Source: Gimesia aquarii
Lineage (GTDB): Bacteria > Planctomycetota > Planctomycetia > Planctomycetales > Planctomycetaceae
Assembly (NCBI RefSeq): GCF_007748175.1
Contig: NZ_CP037422.1
Location: 3,106,020-3,170,019 of the forward strand
DNA: 64,000 nucleotides
Direction of reading: 5' to 3'
Position numbers and translations under genes: made by a program
In this document: positions 55,004-64,000 of the stretch, one piece after another
Layout: each line of letters begins with the position of its first letter
How positions within the stretch are numbered: position 1 is the stretch's first letter
Notes under the pieces: generated by a model
Database searches by the model: none
Told to the model about the DNA's origin: nothing
What the model saw: the letters and a program-made list of their open reading frames with translations, nothing else

Positions 55004-55600
55004 TTAATCCCAATCTTCCATTATTTCTTGCAGTTGTTCTTCTTCGATTTGATCCATAGAAAGCTCTACTAATTGATCTTCAACCGAATGAGGATTCATG
55101 TTCACTGCACGACGCTCGATTGGTTGTTCCTCAGCTTTTTGCTTGGTCACAACTACTGATGCCAGATTCGGTCTCTTAGAAGAATGAGGCGAATTCGCAC
55201 CTTGAAAGCCATCAGGTTGAGTAAATTTTCGCACTTTTTCCAGAAACTCTGACTTGGAAAAACTGGTTTTGATGATGTAATCGTTTGCTCCACCATGAAT
55301 AGCAGCAACTACTGTTTCCTTACTTGCATCGGATGTCAGCATGATAATTTTTGTCTGACTAAGAGTTGGATGTGAACGAAACGCCTTCAACGTTTGTAGC
55401 CCATCCCAAACAGCCATTTGCACGTCAACGATCGCAACATCCGGAGGGTATTCTAAAGCTTTATAAAATCCCTCAGAACCATCACTGGCTACAGAAACAA
55501 TGTACTCTCTCCGTAAAAATGAAACCATTAAATTTCTAAAGAGCGGATCATCGTCAATGACTAAAACTCGCGGCGTTGATTTTTCGGAAGCCTGTAGCAT
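55004..55600 (-). CDS. Response regulator with a C-terminal acidic tail
   Basis: The 198-residue protein has a receiver domain (about 10-125): VIDDDP, the phosphoacceptor D59 in AIVDVQMAVWDG (the usual Pro of the motif is Ala), MLTSDAS, and K111. After it comes a linker and an acidic tail (about 145-198) ending in EEEQLQEIMEDWD, with no DNA-binding or enzyme domain. It probably acts by protein contact. The start is ATG. The small acidic protein gene lies 31 nt upstream on the same strand, and the cyclase/kinase pair lies further upstream, so it may be part of the same signalling group. Confidence 0.9.
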   Translation of the reverse strand: MLQASEKSTPRVLVIDDDPLFRNLMVSFLRREYIVSVASDGSEGFYKALEYPPDVAIVDVQMAVWDGLQTLKAFRSHPTLSQTKIIMLTSDASKETVVAAIHGGANDYIIKTSFSKSEFLEKVRKFTQPDGFQGANSPHSSKRPNLASVVVTKQKAEEQPIERRAVNMNPHSVEDQLVELSMDQIEEEQLQEIMEDWD

Positions 55601-55631
55601 GAGAGGAGCCTACTTCAAAAAACAATTCAAT

Positions 55632-55793
55632 TTAAGACTTACTAGAAGGAGCAATAGAATCAAAGACTTCGTTTAAAACGAGCAGCATCTCCTGAGAACG
55701 ATGATCTAATTCAACAAGATCAGTAATTATAGAGTTCTCATCAGTTTCTGATAATTCCGAATCTGGTTCTACGAGTATCTCTGTATCGCTCAT
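55632..55793 (-). CDS. Small acidic helical protein, unknown function
   Basis: The ATG at 55793 has GAGAG 7 nt upstream. The 53-residue product is acidic (many Glu and Asp), with a C-terminal amphipathic helix (DLVELDHRSQEMLLVLNEVF). It has no signal or membrane segment. It lies 31 nt before the response regulator and probably shares its transcript. I do not recognise it; a small partner of the regulator is a guess. Confidence 0.6.
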   Translation of the reverse strand: MSDTEILVEPDSELSETDENSIITDLVELDHRSQEMLLVLNEVFDSIAPSSKS

Positions 55794-56024
55794 GAATATT
55801 CTCTCAGTTATTCTGATCATCCCAAACTATAAGAGGCCAAATCACAAATGTATCCAAGTGTTGTCCGTTGATAAAAAATAGGCCAGCTTTAAACAGATGA
55901 CCTGTCTTTCTAGCAAAAATGGTCTGATAAGGGATTTCTTAGCGTAGGCATTCCATCCAAACAGTAAAATCGGAACAGTAAGACCAACTAGACGAACCCA
56001 GAAGTTCTAAACGACTTGACAATT

Positions 56025-57809
56025 CTACTTGCTGTCAAATCTGATGGTGCCATCCCAATCAGTAGGCGCAACCCTGTTATTTCGAGTAATCTGCTGGGCA
56101 AGAAAATCCTGAGCACGATCAGAGGGAGGAATTTCATGCAGCAATCGAAATGCTTCTTCCCAGTTGCCTTGAATAAAAGAATTCACAGCTGTCTCGTAAC
56201 ACACAACTTGTTCATTACTGAGCGAGTCTAATTTTGATTCTGGTGGAAGAAGCTCACTAACGATAACAGGCTTTTCCATCCCGTATGGTAAGATTTGCGC
56301 TAGTTTACGAACCCGACCTTCACGTTGATCCAGCTTGGTCTTTACGATTTGTGCCGTTGTCTCATCCATTAAAACCGGAACACGCAAGTGTTTCGTCAAA
56401 CCTTCCAGACGACTGGCCAGATTGACGACTGGTCCAAAAACTGTCACTTTCACCTGATCGCTCGTCCCAATCTTACCTGCGACTGCCTTTCCATGGGCAA
56501 TCCCAATTCCCATACGAAAATCAGCAAGTGGGTGATTGGCTTGCAAATTGATCTGCTCAAAGGCAGCTCGAATCGCTAACGCAGCTCGGCAGGCATCAAG
56601 AGGCGCCAAATCTGACGAGAAGGGCCACCCCCAGAATCCCAATGCCGCATCGCCTTGAAAATCACCAGTTACTCCTCCAAATTCTAATATATGCGAGGTC
56701 ATGATCCCCAACGCTTGACTGACTCTGTCCAGCAAACCAATTAAATCGCCCGATGAATCTTCCGCGTGCTGACTAAAACCTCTCAAGTCACAAAACAAAA
56801 CCGTAACATCACATTCCCTGGGTTCAAGGATATCAGTATCAAGATTATCTCCGATGGCAGACAGAATCGGAGGCGCAAAGAATTGTCTTAAACCTGCCTG
56901 CTGTCGTTCCAATTGATTAAGCCTGCGCACTGACTTAATGATTGAAGCAACGAGCTCTGTAAATTTCACATCCGCCTGAAGTTCTATCCCACTGACTCCC
57001 TGGGGAACCGCAACTTGATAAGGGTGGTTTAATTCTCCAGCAACATAGAGTCCCCAGTTTCCAGATGCACCATCTTCAATTGGAGTACAAAAAGCCCAAT
57101 CAAATTCGGCAACGGCTGTATAATCTTCCTGATGCTCTAATTCATCCCTAGCTGCCCAGACATGTAAAACAGTTCGTTTACTTTTTTTCACAGCTTCCAA
57201 TACTAACCGCCCGCTCGGCCGAAAATTTCCCTGCGTTTGGCGTCGTCTTTCCCAGAAGGGTACTTCCACTCGATTTTCATCATTTAGCCGCACAACGGCC
57301 ACAGCCTCCGCATGCTTTACACCTGATAATAACATGGTCACTAAACGATGAAATAAATCCGCATCGTTTCTCGCATCCATAATCAATTCGGGCAAATGTG
57401 CTAAAACATCAATTCTTTGATCGGCATCACGGTACTTGACTTTGAGCAGTTCATTTGGTTTGAATGTGACCTCTTCCAATGGTGATTCGCGGGGTGATGA
57501 AAAGCTGGAAGCAGAATCAACCAATTGAAAAGTTGTTGAACCGATTACGAAAGAGTTGCCGACCTCAAGAAGAAGCTCATCAGACTCTTCCCCAAATGAG
57601 TAAATATGGTTCTCAGCAGCGGCAAATTTTTTTACGGAAATCTGCTTCTCCTGCACAGTCAAAAGCGCATGTTTACGGGAAATTCGGTCATCCCATAGCA
57701 CTTGAACATCGGCATCAACTGATCGGCCCAACACAAGCTCCTGACCGGTCTCCAGACTGAATTTACAAGACTGCTGATGATTCGATCCATATACCATTAA
57801 TTCCAACAA
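56025..57809 (-). CDS. FHA-GAF-class III nucleotide cyclase
   Basis: The 594-residue protein has an N-terminal FHA domain (about 1-98; GRS at 28-30 and SRKH at 44-47 are phosphopeptide contacts), a GAF-like domain (about 135-300), and a class III cyclase domain (about 333-490). Both metal aspartates (D341 in FCDLRGFS, D387 in QGDAAL) and the transition-state pair (N463, R467 in NLASR) are present, so catalysis is plausible. The position usually Lys, which selects adenine, is Asp (D383), and the other selector is Thr, so the nucleotide made is unclear. The start is a TTG with GGGAGA 6 nt upstream. It follows the receptor kinase gene by 36 nt. Confidence 0.92.
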   Translation of the reverse strand: MLELMVYGSNHQQSCKFSLETGQELVLGRSVDADVQVLWDDRISRKHALLTVQEKQISVKKFAAAENHIYSFGEESDELLLEVGNSFVIGSTTFQLVDSASSFSSPRESPLEEVTFKPNELLKVKYRDADQRIDVLAHLPELIMDARNDADLFHRLVTMLLSGVKHAEAVAVVRLNDENRVEVPFWERRRQTQGNFRPSGRLVLEAVKKSKRTVLHVWAARDELEHQEDYTAVAEFDWAFCTPIEDGASGNWGLYVAGELNHPYQVAVPQGVSGIELQADVKFTELVASIIKSVRRLNQLERQQAGLRQFFAPPILSAIGDNLDTDILEPRECDVTVLFCDLRGFSQHAEDSSGDLIGLLDRVSQALGIMTSHILEFGGVTGDFQGDAALGFWGWPFSSDLAPLDACRAALAIRAAFEQINLQANHPLADFRMGIGIAHGKAVAGKIGTSDQVKVTVFGPVVNLASRLEGLTKHLRVPVLMDETTAQIVKTKLDQREGRVRKLAQILPYGMEKPVIVSELLPPESKLDSLSNEQVVCYETAVNSFIQGNWEEAFRLLHEIPPSDRAQDFLAQQITRNNRVAPTDWDGTIRFDSK

Positions 57810-57845
57810 AAAAGTCTCCCAATATAAACGATAGCCTTCTGATGA

Positions 57846-60086
57846 TTATTCACGGTGTTGATTAGGCCAACTGGATGACGAAGTGGAACCTTGATCTGTT
57901 CGTTTTTCAGACTGTTGACGAGCCCAATCCCAGGCACGCCGTTCTGTCAAAACTCTCATCACAAAATACCAGACAGTAAACACTAAAAGACAGCTCGTTG
58001 CCAATACAATCAAACCATATTGGATCAACCAACTTCTCATTTCTGTAACAGGACGCAGCGCCATACTCCGACGCTCCTGAACGACCGCTGTCCAACCAGT
58101 CATTCCAATTGGTGAGAACGCTGCTAACCAGACATTATCCTTGTCATCAATTGAAAGCACAGCTTCAACAGGGTCATGATAATCACTGATCATTGCTGAC
58201 AATGGATCAGTTTGTTTTTTTTTCTGTGCCAGTTTAAATGATTGTAATTGATCAAAATGATTCTCTTTGAGAACTAAACGGTCTACTTGATGACGACTCA
58301 TTTTTCGTAAATTATTTGCAGTCATTCTTGGATGAGCCAGCACTTTTCCATCTCGATTGTCTATCAACGCAATTTTTCGATCTCCACTGTTTTCTGAATC
58401 CCCTCGTATACTTTCATCATAGCTTGACAGTAATTGGTCGAGATGTGTAGTTCTAGCTAAGACTCCTAATACTTTATCGTTTTGCAAATTCCAAATCGGA
58501 ACGGCTATAGCCACCATCCATTGATTAGTCGCCTCACTCTTGAAAACCTGACAAATATAAGGTTCAGTAATTGGTTTAATTGATTTCGGAGCATTTCCTT
58601 TTTCATACTCTTTACCATGCCCGTGAAAGTAATCTCGATAGGAAAAGTTCTGACCAATAGTAGGTCCTACAGGGTTACGCCAAATTTGCTTTCCCTTATC
58701 ATTAGTAATAAACCAACTTGTATCCTTCTCTCGATTTAATGCCGATCGCTTCTCGTCAACCAGTGCTTTCTCTTGCTCCAAATAGTCAATTAACTTCGCA
58801 TATGATTGTTTTTCTTCTGGTGTTTCTTTGTCTTCCAGTAATGATCTCAACAATGTTCTTTTAGATAGATCTACAAGTTGATCCTGACGGTCCTGTAAAT
58901 CCCGCGCCACATTTTGTGCCAATAGATTGGCAGTAATGGAATCGCTTCTTAAGGCTCGTTCTGTCAGATTTTCTCGAAATCTATTTTCCATCTGACTTAC
59001 CGCTGCACCTGCAACAGGTATGAGCCCTAGTATTAATAATAAAGGACCAATTACGCCTAACGCGATAAGAGGCCTTCTCGCGCGATGTTGTTCTCTTTGC
59101 AGTAAATTTGTCAGTACGGCTTGTGCGTTGGGAAACCGCTTTTTGGGATCGGTCTCAAGGCACCGATCAACAATCTCAACTAAACGTCGATCAACACCAG
59201 AAACCTTTCGATGCTCAGCAGGACGAGGAGAAGATCGTATTAAATCTCGATATGCCTCCAATTTGGCCTCGAGTGAATCCAACTTTCGAATTGATAGCTC
59301 ATTCTCAGGTGTTCGATAGGGAGCTTTTCCACATAACATCTGATATAGCAAAGCTCCCAAAGCGTACACATCCCAGCGCGAATCGGGTATTGCCTCTAAG
59401 TCGGCTTGCTCGGGGGCCATGTAGAATAGAGTTCCGAGAGAGGGACTTTGCTCATCTGAAAGGCGTGATTGCCCGAAATCACATAACCTTGGTTCAAAAT
59501 TAGCGTCGAGTAAAACATTAGCCGGTTTGAGATCACAATGCAAAATACCACGACCATGTGCATGTACCAGCGCAAGCAAAACGGTTTTCGCAATACGAAC
59601 CGCTTCAGAGACAGGAAGAGGACCTGAATCTAAAAAGGATAATAGAGAACCATTTTCAAGGTATTCCATCATGTAATACGGCGGATCACTGTTCCAACCA
59701 ACTCCCTGAAGGCTGATAATATGTCGGGATGTGTACAACTCAGCGAGTTTTTCTACTTCTCGATTCAAGAGCGACCAATCCAGACCGCGTCGATAAGTAT
59801 AAAACTTAATTGCAACATACTTGCCAGTGTTTTCCTCCTGTGCAAGCCAGACCGATCCATAAGACCCTTCTCCCAAAGAGCGAATGATGATATAGCCTGG
59901 TATTTTGGCTGGTAAGGAACGCCCATCTTTGCTTAAATTAGCAGCGTGCGACCTTTCTTCTGAAGATTGTTTCAGCGTTTTATTATGAGAATCTACGTCA
60001 CCTGACTCAATCTCCCGTCCACCAACCTCCACAGGTTGTTGATCCTCAGCGAGCGGCAAATCCTCTTTAGATTCTGATTGATTCAT
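57846..60086 (-). CDS. Receptor Ser/Thr kinase with an extracytoplasmic Cache sensor
   Basis: The 746-residue protein has a cytoplasmic Hanks-type kinase domain (about 64-330): GEGSYGSVW, K94 in VAIKFY, catalytic HCDLKPAN (D185), CDFG (D203) and YMAPEQ. The usual Arg before the catalytic Asp is Cys, so it is a non-RD kinase. A membrane helix (about 339-363), an extracytoplasmic region (about 365-685) with a double-Cache-like pattern (FSYRDYFHGHGKEY, KIALIDNRDGKVLAHP, SPIGMTGWTAVVQERR), and a second membrane helix (about 686-709) follow, with a short cytosolic end. Cache domains bind small ligands outside the cell. The FHA-cyclase gene follows by 36 nt, so the kinase may phosphorylate a target read by FHA (inference). 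The start is ATG. Confidence 0.93.
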   Translation of the reverse strand: MNQSESKEDLPLAEDQQPVEVGGREIESGDVDSHNKTLKQSSEERSHAANLSKDGRSLPAKIPGYIIIRSLGEGSYGSVWLAQEENTGKYVAIKFYTYRRGLDWSLLNREVEKLAELYTSRHIISLQGVGWNSDPPYYMMEYLENGSLLSFLDSGPLPVSEAVRIAKTVLLALVHAHGRGILHCDLKPANVLLDANFEPRLCDFGQSRLSDEQSPSLGTLFYMAPEQADLEAIPDSRWDVYALGALLYQMLCGKAPYRTPENELSIRKLDSLEAKLEAYRDLIRSSPRPAEHRKVSGVDRRLVEIVDRCLETDPKKRFPNAQAVLTNLLQREQHRARRPLIALGVIGPLLLILGLIPVAGAAVSQMENRFRENLTERALRSDSITANLLAQNVARDLQDRQDQLVDLSKRTLLRSLLEDKETPEEKQSYAKLIDYLEQEKALVDEKRSALNREKDTSWFITNDKGKQIWRNPVGPTIGQNFSYRDYFHGHGKEYEKGNAPKSIKPITEPYICQVFKSEATNQWMVAIAVPIWNLQNDKVLGVLARTTHLDQLLSSYDESIRGDSENSGDRKIALIDNRDGKVLAHPRMTANNLRKMSRHQVDRLVLKENHFDQLQSFKLAQKKKQTDPLSAMISDYHDPVEAVLSIDDKDNVWLAAFSPIGMTGWTAVVQERRSMALRPVTEMRSWLIQYGLIVLATSCLLVFTVWYFVMRVLTERRAWDWARQQSEKRTDQGSTSSSSWPNQHRE

Positions 60087-60579
60087 AGAAAAGTATCTTT
60101 ATTGCAATGCTGCCAATCGAAGGAATTCTCGCCTCCACTGCAACTTGATAATCCACTTCTGTACTTGCTCTATTCTATGCAAAGGACAGGCAAGCCTCAA
60201 CAATTAAAATCAGAACGTAACTTATTGATTTTCAAGGTATTTCTCCCCGTAAACCTGGCAAAATTCAGCCCCTGAGTTAGTTGTGAATTTATTGAAATAT
60301 CGATACAATTTTGTGAAGGTTTTGCGACCTAAATTCTATCGAAAATTATGAGATTTTTGGTCTCTATTTTGCCGAAATCAGTTTGCTCTCAAGAGAGTAT
60401 CATCACTTTAACAGTAAGGAAACCGGAACTTATTTAACAAAAACCGAATCGTTTCCTCATCATCGGAAGTGGCTCACTACATATCTTTTCTGAATGCCAA
60501 CCGTATTGGCAGTTCAAATCACGAGTCAAATTCAAATACACAGATTATCAGTAGTTGTATTCCTTAAGGAGAACAAGGA
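60087..60579. other. Divergent intergenic region between the receptor kinase and gyrA
   Basis: It must hold both promoters. The sequence is AT-rich, with no strong hairpin and no frame with a ribosome site until the AAGGAG (about 60566) before gyrA. I cannot name a promoter with confidence. Confidence 0.45.
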
Positions 60580-63360
60580 TTGGCTAGCGACAACGGCGAA
60601 GACTCAAATACTTCAGAGAACATTAAATACCTGGACATTCAAGATGAGATGCGTGACAGCTATCTCACCTATGCCATGAGTGTGATTATCAGTCGCGCAC
60701 TGCCTGATGCACGCGATGGCCTGAAACCATCACAGCGTCGTATTCTTGTAGCGATGAACGATTTAAATTTGGGCTCAAATTCATCTCGGGTAAAATGCGC
60801 AAAGATTTCTGGTGATACCAGTGGTAACTATCACCCGCACGGTGATGGTTCTATCTACCCAACCCTTGTCCGTCTGGGACAAGAGTGGGTCATGCGAAAC
60901 GTCTTGATTGATAAACAAGGGAACTTTGGCTCACTCGCAGGTTTGCCTCCTGCTGCGATGCGTTATACAGAAGCCCGACTTGCCCCGGTTGCTGCTGAAA
61001 TGCTGGATGACATTAATCGTGATACCGTCGATTTTGTTCCCACGTACGACCAACGGAACAATGAACCCGTAGTCCTACCCGCTAAATTTCCCAACTTGCT
61101 GGTCAATGGATCCAGCGGAATCGCAGTCGGAATGGCGACAAGTATTCCTCCACAGAATATGGGAGAAGTCTGCGATGCCGTTACTCTATTGATTGATAAT
61201 CCTGATGCGACGGTCGACGATATTCTGCAAGTTATGCCTGGTCCAGACTTCCCCACTGGTGGCATTATTTGTGGACGTTACGGAATTCGGAAAGGTTATG
61301 CCACTGGTCGATCTACAATTACGCTTCGTGCTCGAACACATTTCGAAACGGAAAAACAATCTGATGTGATCGTTGTAACTGAAATTCCCTATATGGAAAC
61401 GCGTGACAGGATCAGGGAAAAACTCGAAACGTTAGTCCGAGACGACCGAGTCAAGGGGATCTCGCGGATTGTCGACTTGACAGACAGAAATGTCCCTCCC
61501 TGGAAAGTTCATCTTCAGATCATTCTTAAGCGGGATGCCGACAAAGAAGTTGTGCTGGCCCAACTCTTTAAGTTTTCCCCTCTTCAAAGCACGTTCAGCA
61601 TTATTTTGTTGGCACTCGTAGGAAACCGTCCTGAAACGCTGTCCGTCAAAGAACTATTACAACAATTTATCATACACCGGATAGACGTTATTCGGCGTCG
61701 CACTGAGTTCTTGCTGGCAGAAGCCCGTAAGCGAAAACATACCGTCGAAGGGTTAATGATTGCCCAAATCGATATCGACGAAGTGATAAAGACCATTCGT
61801 AATTCTCCTAGCAGAGCCGAAGCCAAAATCAGCCTACAGGGGATGCAGGTTGATGGTAAACTGATTGAACGAGCTCTCGGTGAGGAAGGGTTTAAAGAAT
61901 ATCAAAATGAACAGGGAGTTCACGAATATTATTCGCTCTCCGCCAATCAGGCCGAAGCAATTGTGTCGATGCAACTAGGTTCTTTGGCAAATCTGGAACG
62001 AGAAAAACTAAGTGATGAGCATAAAGAGCTATTGAAAGCGATTTCAGGATATTTGTATCTTCTGTCTGATGAAGATCATATCCGAGCGGTAATTCATGAT
62101 GACATGCTCCAACTCAAACAGAAGTACGCCGACAAACGTCGGACTGATATTTCTGAAGAAGAATTGACAGACGTCAATCGGGATGACCTGATTTCAGAGG
62201 AACCTATGGTTGTAACTCTTTCACAAAGAGGTTACATCAAACGAACTCAATTAAATACCTACCAGGCACAAAATCGAGGCGGAAAAGGAGTCAAAGGCGC
62301 CAAAACCGATGATGAGGATCCGATCCAGCATCTTTTTGTTGCCAGCACACATTCCTATCTTTTGTTTATCACAAATCGAGGCCGTGTCTATTGGCAAAAA
62401 GTATATGATCTACCACTGCAAGGTCGCACAGCCAAGGGAAGAGCATTGGTGAACTTGCTTACGCTCCAGGAAGATGAAACTGTCTCTAATTGTGTTGCGG
62501 TGCGTGAGTTTGATGAAGAACGTTTCCTTGTAATGGCAACTCGAAATGGAATTATCAAAAAATCACCACTTTCCGCCTACAGCCGTCCCCAACGTGGAGG
62601 CATCATTGCAATCAAACTCGATGAGGAAGATGAACTCGTTGAAGCCTTAATTGTTTCACCCGGAGAAGATTTGTTACTCGCCACTTCTGACGGGATGTCC
62701 ATTCGCTTCGCTCAATCTGATGCGCGGAGTATGGGGCGTAACACTCGCGGTGTCAAAGGAATCAAACTCTCGAAATCAGGGCATGTGATTGGGATGGTGA
62801 TTGCAGATCCTAATGCTTGTCTATTAACAGTTTGTGAAAACGGCTTCGGCAAGCGGACTCCGTTTGGCTTCATTTCCAGCAATTCCGATTCGGAAGAGGA
62901 ATCGACAGAAACGATTGAAGACGAGATCGCTGAAACGGAAGGAGATCTCTCTGAATCTGATTTAGAAGATGGTTCTGATGATGAAACGGAAACTCGAAGT
63001 GGTATGCAATACCGCCGACAAAAACGAGGAGGTAAAGGAGTTCGAGACATTCGTACTTCAACGCGAAATGGACAAGCTGTTGATATTATTCCTGTTGCTG
63101 AGGACGATGAAGTACTCATGGTAACCAGTAGCGGAAAAATCCAGCGAGTTCGAGGGCGCGAAATCAGTCAGGTGGGTCGAAATACTCAAGGAGTTCGTGT
63201 CATTAAACTTGATGACAATGACAAGCTCGTTTCCTTAGCTCGAATTCCGGCAGAAATCGTTTACGCTACTGAAAATGGTGCACCAGCCAATTCAGACTCA
63301 CCAACTGAAATTCCTCAGACTGATGAGAACCCCGAAAATGATTCTGAATCTAACAATTGA
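60580..63360 (+). CDS. gyrA: DNA gyrase subunit A
   Basis: GyrA cuts and rejoins DNA in the ATP-driven supercoiling reaction with GyrB. The 926-residue protein starts at a TTG with AAGGAG upstream. The breakage-reunion core has [24 protein letters not shown] and the catalytic Y129 in [10 protein letters not shown]. The C-terminal beta-pinwheel carries a GyrA-box at 564-570 (QNRGGKG) that marks gyrase rather than ParC, with a second R-G-G-K-G near 816. Two oddities: an inserted acidic segment (about 766-808) within the pinwheel, and Gly90/Pro94 at the places of E. coli Ser83/Asp87. The C-terminus (about 898-926) is also acidic. Confidence 0.95.
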   Translation: MASDNGEDSNTSENIKYLDIQDEMRDSYLTYAMSVIISRALPDARDGLKPSQRRILVAMNDLNLGSNSSRVKCAKISGDTSGNYHPHGDGSIYPTLVRLGQEWVMRNVLIDKQGNFGSLAGLPPAAMRYTEARLAPVAAEMLDDINRDTVDFVPTYDQRNNEPVVLPAKFPNLLVNGSSGIAVGMATSIPPQNMGEVCDAVTLLIDNPDATVDDILQVMPGPDFPTGGIICGRYGIRKGYATGRSTITLRARTHFETEKQSDVIVVTEIPYMETRDRIREKLETLVRDDRVKGISRIVDLTDRNVPPWKVHLQIILKRDADKEVVLAQLFKFSPLQSTFSIILLALVGNRPETLSVKELLQQFIIHRIDVIRRRTEFLLAEARKRKHTVEGLMIAQIDIDEVIKTIRNSPSRAEAKISLQGMQVDGKLIERALGEEGFKEYQNEQGVHEYYSLSANQAEAIVSMQLGSLANLEREKLSDEHKELLKAISGYLYLLSDEDHIRAVIHDDMLQLKQKYADKRRTDISEEELTDVNRDDLISEEPMVVTLSQRGYIKRTQLNTYQAQNRGGKGVKGAKTDDEDPIQHLFVASTHSYLLFITNRGRVYWQKVYDLPLQGRTAKGRALVNLLTLQEDETVSNCVAVREFDEERFLVMATRNGIIKKSPLSAYSRPQRGGIIAIKLDEEDELVEALIVSPGEDLLLATSDGMSIRFAQSDARSMGRNTRGVKGIKLSKSGHVIGMVIADPNACLLTVCENGFGKRTPFGFISSNSDSEEESTETIEDEIAETEGDLSESDLEDGSDDETETRSGMQYRRQKRGGKGVRDIRTSTRNGQAVDIIPVAEDDEVLMVTSSGKIQRVRGREISQVGRNTQGVRVIKLDDNDKLVSLARIPAEIVYATENGAPANSDSPTEIPQTDENPENDSESNN

Positions 63361-63412
63361 CAGTTTCTTTAGTAGAAAGAAATCTGATTAATCAGGTATA
63401 AGGTAGTTTTAA

Positions 63413-64000
63413 ATGAAACAAATATTAGTTACTGGCGGGTGTGGATTTATCGGATCGAATTTTATTCGCTACGAACTCTCCGAGTATCCTGGGGTTTCAA
63501 TTACAAATCTCGACAAATTGACTTACGCTGGCAATCTAGAGAACCTGAAAGAGTTTGAGTCTGACTCACGCTACAATTTTGTAAGGGGAGATATTGCAGA
63601 TCATGATTTTGTGAATTCTCTTTTGAGTTCAACGCATTTTGATGCGGTTGTTAACTTTGCAGCAGAATCACATGTAGACCGTAGTATTCTTGATTCAGGC
63701 CCCTTTATTCAAACCAATATCGTAGGAACGCAAGTTCTGCTTGATGCATTTCGCAAGCACAATATCAATCGATTCATTCAAGTTTCTACCGATGAAGTTT
63801 ATGGTAGCTTGGGAGCAGAGGGATTCTTTACTGAGGAGACTCCTATCGCCCCTAATAGTCCTTATTCTGCTTCCAAAGCTGCAGCAGATTTATTGGTTCG
63901 CAGTTATGTCAAAACGTTTCAATTACCTGCGATCATCACTCGTTGTTCAAATAATTACGGCCCTTATCAATTTCCAGAAAAGTTGATTCCACTCTTCATT
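63413..64000 (+). CDS. rfbB: dTDP-glucose 4,6-dehydratase, partial at the right edge
   Basis: This short-chain dehydrogenase family enzyme makes dTDP-4-keto-6-deoxyglucose, an early step to rhamnose and other deoxysugars in surface glycans. The frame starts at the ATG at 63413 and stays open for 196 codons to the window edge. It shows the nucleotide loop VTGGCGFIGSNF, DKLTYAGNLENL, NFAAESHVDRSI, STDEVYGSLG and the Tyr-x3-Lys pair in NSPYSASKAAAD, then SNNYGPYQFPEKLIPL. The motif set is distinctive for the family. It lies 52 nt after gyrA on the same strand. The rest of the pathway would be beyond the window. Confidence 0.93.
   Translation, partial: MKQILVTGGCGFIGSNFIRYELSEYPGVSITNLDKLTYAGNLENLKEFESDSRYNFVRGDIADHDFVNSLLSSTHFDAVVNFAAESHVDRSILDSGPFIQTNIVGTQVLLDAFRKHNINRFIQVSTDEVYGSLGAEGFFTEETPIAPNSPYSASKAAADLLVRSYVKTFQLPAIITRCSNNYGPYQFPEKLIPLFI

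Noticed and set aside
62712-63119. A 135-codon open frame on the minus strand opposite gyrA
   Set aside because: It is the antisense of the acidic insertion and pinwheel of GyrA, Ser-rich by codon reversal, with no family match.

Overview
The window looks like a chromosomal segment from a planctomycete (Planctomycetota, probably order Planctomycetales). I infer this from lineage-typical families seen directly: a DUF1559 prepilin-like protein next to a small lipoprotein, an HYExAFE-type protein, an ECF sigma factor paired with a membrane-tailed Ser/Thr kinase, three Ser/Thr kinases in total, and large lipoproteins and exported proteins with no close match that I know. The DNA is moderately AT-rich by eye, coding density is high, and most starts have GGAG-like ribosome sites with several GTG and TTG starts. 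I see no rRNA, tRNA, CRISPR array, IS element or prophage. The genus cannot be settled from this.

Layout. 1-6.3 kb, minus strand: a partial exported protein, the lipoprotein/DUF1559 pair, two small proteins and a GlmU-like nucleotidyltransferase. 6.3-15.0 kb, minus strand: a compact chemotaxis cluster in the order cheA, cheW, globin-PAS-MCP receptor, cheY, cheB, cheR, closed by a hairpin terminator. 15.5-22.5 kb, plus strand: gap, rpe, a histidine-phosphatase-fold protein that lacks its catalytic histidines, accD, a Ser/Thr kinase and a UvrD/PcrA helicase. 22.5-27.2 kb: a ClC channel/antiporter (minus), then tsaB, a small L7/L12-like protein and dihydroorotase (plus). 27.3-33.2 kb, minus strand: secDF, yajC, tgt and a GspF-like protein. 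33.3-40.6 kb: a FabI-like reductase, an EF-hand protein, a GT9 glycosyltransferase, an ECF sigma/kinase pair, a rhomboid protease and a coiled-coil membrane protein. 41.2-50.0 kb: a YkgJ-type cysteine cluster protein, hisS, the HYExAFE protein, a ketoacyl synthase, a lipoprotein, an HD-GYP phosphodiesterase, an M50 intramembrane protease and a GAF protein. 50.3-55 kb: two large proteins I do not recognise. 55-60 kb, minus strand: a signalling group of a Cache-type receptor kinase, an FHA-GAF-cyclase, a small acidic protein and a response regulator. 60.6-64 kb: gyrA and the start of a dTDP-glucose 4,6-dehydratase gene.

How parts work together. The chemotaxis genes encode a full adaptation and phosphotransfer set around one soluble receptor, which probably senses a heme ligand such as oxygen. 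The receptor kinase and FHA-cyclase genes are 36 nt apart and suggest a phosphothreonine-to-cyclic-nucleotide relay. YajC and SecDF serve protein export.

The observations I rate highest are: a shared C-terminal tail on two unrelated intramembrane proteases (rhomboid and M50); the globin-PAS-(PAS)x3-MCP receptor with a 360-bp tandem repeat; the kinase/FHA-cyclase operon; the catalytically dead histidine phosphatase translationally coupled to accD; a Tgt that has lost two of its three zinc cysteines; and a GyrA with an acidic insertion and non-standard quinolone-pocket residues.
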